Part shown: one piece after another, positions 62,741 through 64,000 of the stretch
Layout of the letters: each line of letters opens with the position of its first letter
Numbering within the stretch: the first letter of the stretch is position 1
Origin: CAVPLM01 sp963713545
Lineage (GTDB): Bacteria; Actinomycetota; Thermoleophilia; RBG-16-64-13
Assembly (NCBI GenBank): GCA_963713545.1
Contig: CAVQME010000009.1
Coordinates: forward strand, 1 to 64,000
Direction: 5' to 3'
Length of the DNA stretch: 64,000 nt
The notes under the pieces: model-generated
Databases searched by the model: none
Seen by the model: only the letters and a program-made list of their open reading frames with translations
Told to the model about the DNA's origin: nothing
Position numbers and translations under genes: made by a program

Positions 62741-64000
62741 CTAATCGCGCGCGATCACGGGCAGCACGATGTGCGACGGATGGTCATTGTCGTGATAGAC
62801 GGTATCCCTCCCCACTTTGAGGCCGTAATAGTGGCCGCCGAAGTCGAAGGCGTTCGAGTCGTAGCAGGCGAGGTCCACCCGGATGCGGTGCCCCTTGGGG
62901 AAGCAACACGATGTCGCCCAGACCTCGATCTCGAACTTATAGACCTTGTTGGGCTCGAGAGGCCTCGGCTCGTCGTGCCGGTAGTAGGGCCGATAGGGCA
63001 GGCTCTTGGCCTCGTCCTTGGTACAGGCATGCGACGCCTTCAGCCAGCCCCGGGTCAGCATCCGCCCTCGCGGGGCCATGCCCGGTATCTGCTCAGAGTC
63101 GGGCAGTTGGTCCGTCAGGCGCACGAAGAAGTCGGTGTCGGTCTGGTCCGAGGAGGCCCAGAGATTGAGGACGATACTGCCGATCACTTCCACGTCTTCG
63201 GCCAGGGGTTCGCTGGTGAACGTGAGGATCTTGCGCACAGGGTTCGGGATCCCGTCCTCCATGACGGCGGTGCCCAGTCCGGAGAAGTGGGACCAGTCGG
63301 GGTCCGGGTAGTCGTAGCTGGTCGAAGCTGGAGTGACCGTAGCTTTCGTCTCCCCGGCAGCCATGATCGCTTCGGGGGCCCAGGCGGTCCGCGGCCTGCC
63401 GGCGGCATCGACAGTCGCCCCGGCAGGGACCGGCGGCGGACCGGCGGCGGCTGCCACGGTCGGCGCCTCCCAGGTGAGGGCTCCGTCGTTGAGCGAGCCC
63501 ACGGCGCCGCTCGGCCCCGGCGCCAGGTAGAGGTTCCGGTACCGCGTGTCCGGGATAGGCCAATCTTTCTCGGGCCGGTAGACCTCGCGGTTGCGCACGA
63601 ACACCGTCACCGGGTCTTCCTCCATGAAGCCGGTATCGTTGCCCTTGAGCCAGTGGTCGTACCAGCGCAGATGCAGGAGCTGCATCTCCCTGGAATTAAA
63701 GATGGCCATCTCATCGCCCTCAAAGTCGCCGTGGCACAGGAGCAGCTTCTTGGGCGTCGTCACCATCTCGTAGCCACGGATGTTGCCCCTCAGGTGGATG
63801 CCGACCTTGTGCAGGATGCCGATGCTGTAGACGGGGACCTGGATCTTGTTGAAGTCCGGGTTTCTTACCTTCCAGAACTCGTCACACACGGGATGGTGCA
63901 TGACGTTCCAGGGGAGATCCCACTTGCCCACGTTTGGCGACGGTCCGTACTTGCCCAGGCGGTAATTGGCTCGGATCTCAGCCGTCCACCAGTTGGCCGG
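62741..64000 (-). CDS. CocE/NonD family hydrolase (5' end outside window)
   Basis: At least 419 aa. The frame stays open to base 64000 (visible start PANWWTAEIRANYRLGKYG). It includes the second half of the alpha/beta-hydrolase domain (LLLCHGDFEGDE, LRWYDHWLKGNDTGF) and the C-terminal jelly-roll domain of CocE/X-prolyl-dipeptidyl-peptidase-like enzymes: LAEDVEVIGSIVLNLWASS, TDTDFFVRLTD, GRMLTRGWL, HRIRVDLACYDSNAFD. The nucleophile Ser and Asp lie upstream of the window. An Ala/Pro/Thr-rich insert (nt about 63300-63500) separates the domains. Hydrolyses amide or ester bonds; substrate unknown. Confidence 0.9.
   Translation of the reverse strand, partial: PANWWTAEIRANYRLGKYGPSPNVGKWDLPWNVMHHPVCDEFWKVRNPDFNKIQVPVYSIGILHKVGIHLRGNIRGYEMVTTPKKLLLCHGDFEGDEMAIFNSREMQLLHLRWYDHWLKGNDTGFMEEDPVTVFVRNREVYRPEKDWPIPDTRYRNLYLAPGPSGAVGSLNDGALTWEAPTVAAAAGPPPVPAGATVDAAGRPRTAWAPEAIMAAGETKATVTPASTSYDYPDPDWSHFSGLGTAVMEDGIPNPVRKILTFTSEPLAEDVEVIGSIVLNLWASSDQTDTDFFVRLTDQLPDSEQIPGMAPRGRMLTRGWLKASHACTKDEAKSLPYRPYYRHDEPRPLEPNKVYKFEIEVWATSCCFPKGHRIRVDLACYDSNAFDFGGHYYGLKVGRDTVYHDNDHPSHIVLPVIARD

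Overview
The window is 64 kb of GC-rich bacterial chromosome. It reads as an uncultured high-GC Gram-positive, most likely Actinomycetota. The evidence is the block dnaX - ybaB - recR - lysC with asd nearby; a Ser/Thr kinase next to an FHA-domain ABC exporter (the PknF/Rv1747 arrangement); a CtpE-like P-type ATPase; Thr-rich linkers behind lipoprotein cysteines; and frequent GTG/TTG starts with 4-base stop/start overlaps. One feature is less expected: the SRP RNA is the long, Alu-containing type best known from Bacillus. The class within the phylum cannot be settled from this sequence.

Layout: 1-7 kb holds surface-polysaccharide genes (O-antigen ligase/polymerase, a small secreted protein, a long nucleotide-sugar 4,6-dehydratase, UDP-glucose dehydrogenase). 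7-15 kb holds a cell-wall amidase coupled to a LOG-like protein, an MrfA-type helicase, a membrane phosphoesterase, asd and a Tat/lipoprotein amino-acid-binding protein. 15-22 kb is one probable operon: ABC ATPase, two ABC-2 permeases, a GAF-SpoIIE phosphatase and a PAS-GAF-PAS-receiver protein. 22-28 kb is the housekeeping block lysC, recR, ybaB, dnaX, SRP RNA, a lipoprotein and tRNA-Ser(GGA).

28-41 kb is mixed metabolism and transport: a 5-alpha-reductase-like membrane enzyme, an AEC carrier, a DrrAB-like exporter, a secreted esterase, a HAD/AIR-synthase fusion, a MarR-MFS pair with a visible operator, an M1 peptidase, a methyltransferase and a TIM-barrel hydrolase. 41-47 kb holds a triple-FHA ABC exporter followed by a TPR-bearing Ser/Thr kinase. 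46.7-50.5 kb holds a LuxC/LuxE-like fatty-acid reductase pair and a hotdog thioesterase, with no luciferase. 50.7-64 kb holds an SPFH protein, a ribbon-helix-helix protein, an M29 aminopeptidase, an MFS carrier, a permease remnant, a P-type ATPase, two acetyltransferases, a methyltransferase, purC, a 161-bp palindrome, a DEAD-box helicase and a partial CocE-type hydrolase.

About twelve genuine reading-frame breaks are visible, eight of them in the first 4.1 kb. Most look like one extra base, several in short homopolymers, so draft-sequence indels are the simplest explanation. For those genes the full span is given, with the place where the frame changes.

The most interesting biology is the FHA-ABC/kinase pair with matching QT(I/V)V linker motifs, the luciferase-free LuxC/LuxE set, the HAD-AIR synthase fusion, the exporter-phosphatase-PAS operon, the long SRP RNA and the symmetrical 161-bp palindrome between purC and the helicase gene.
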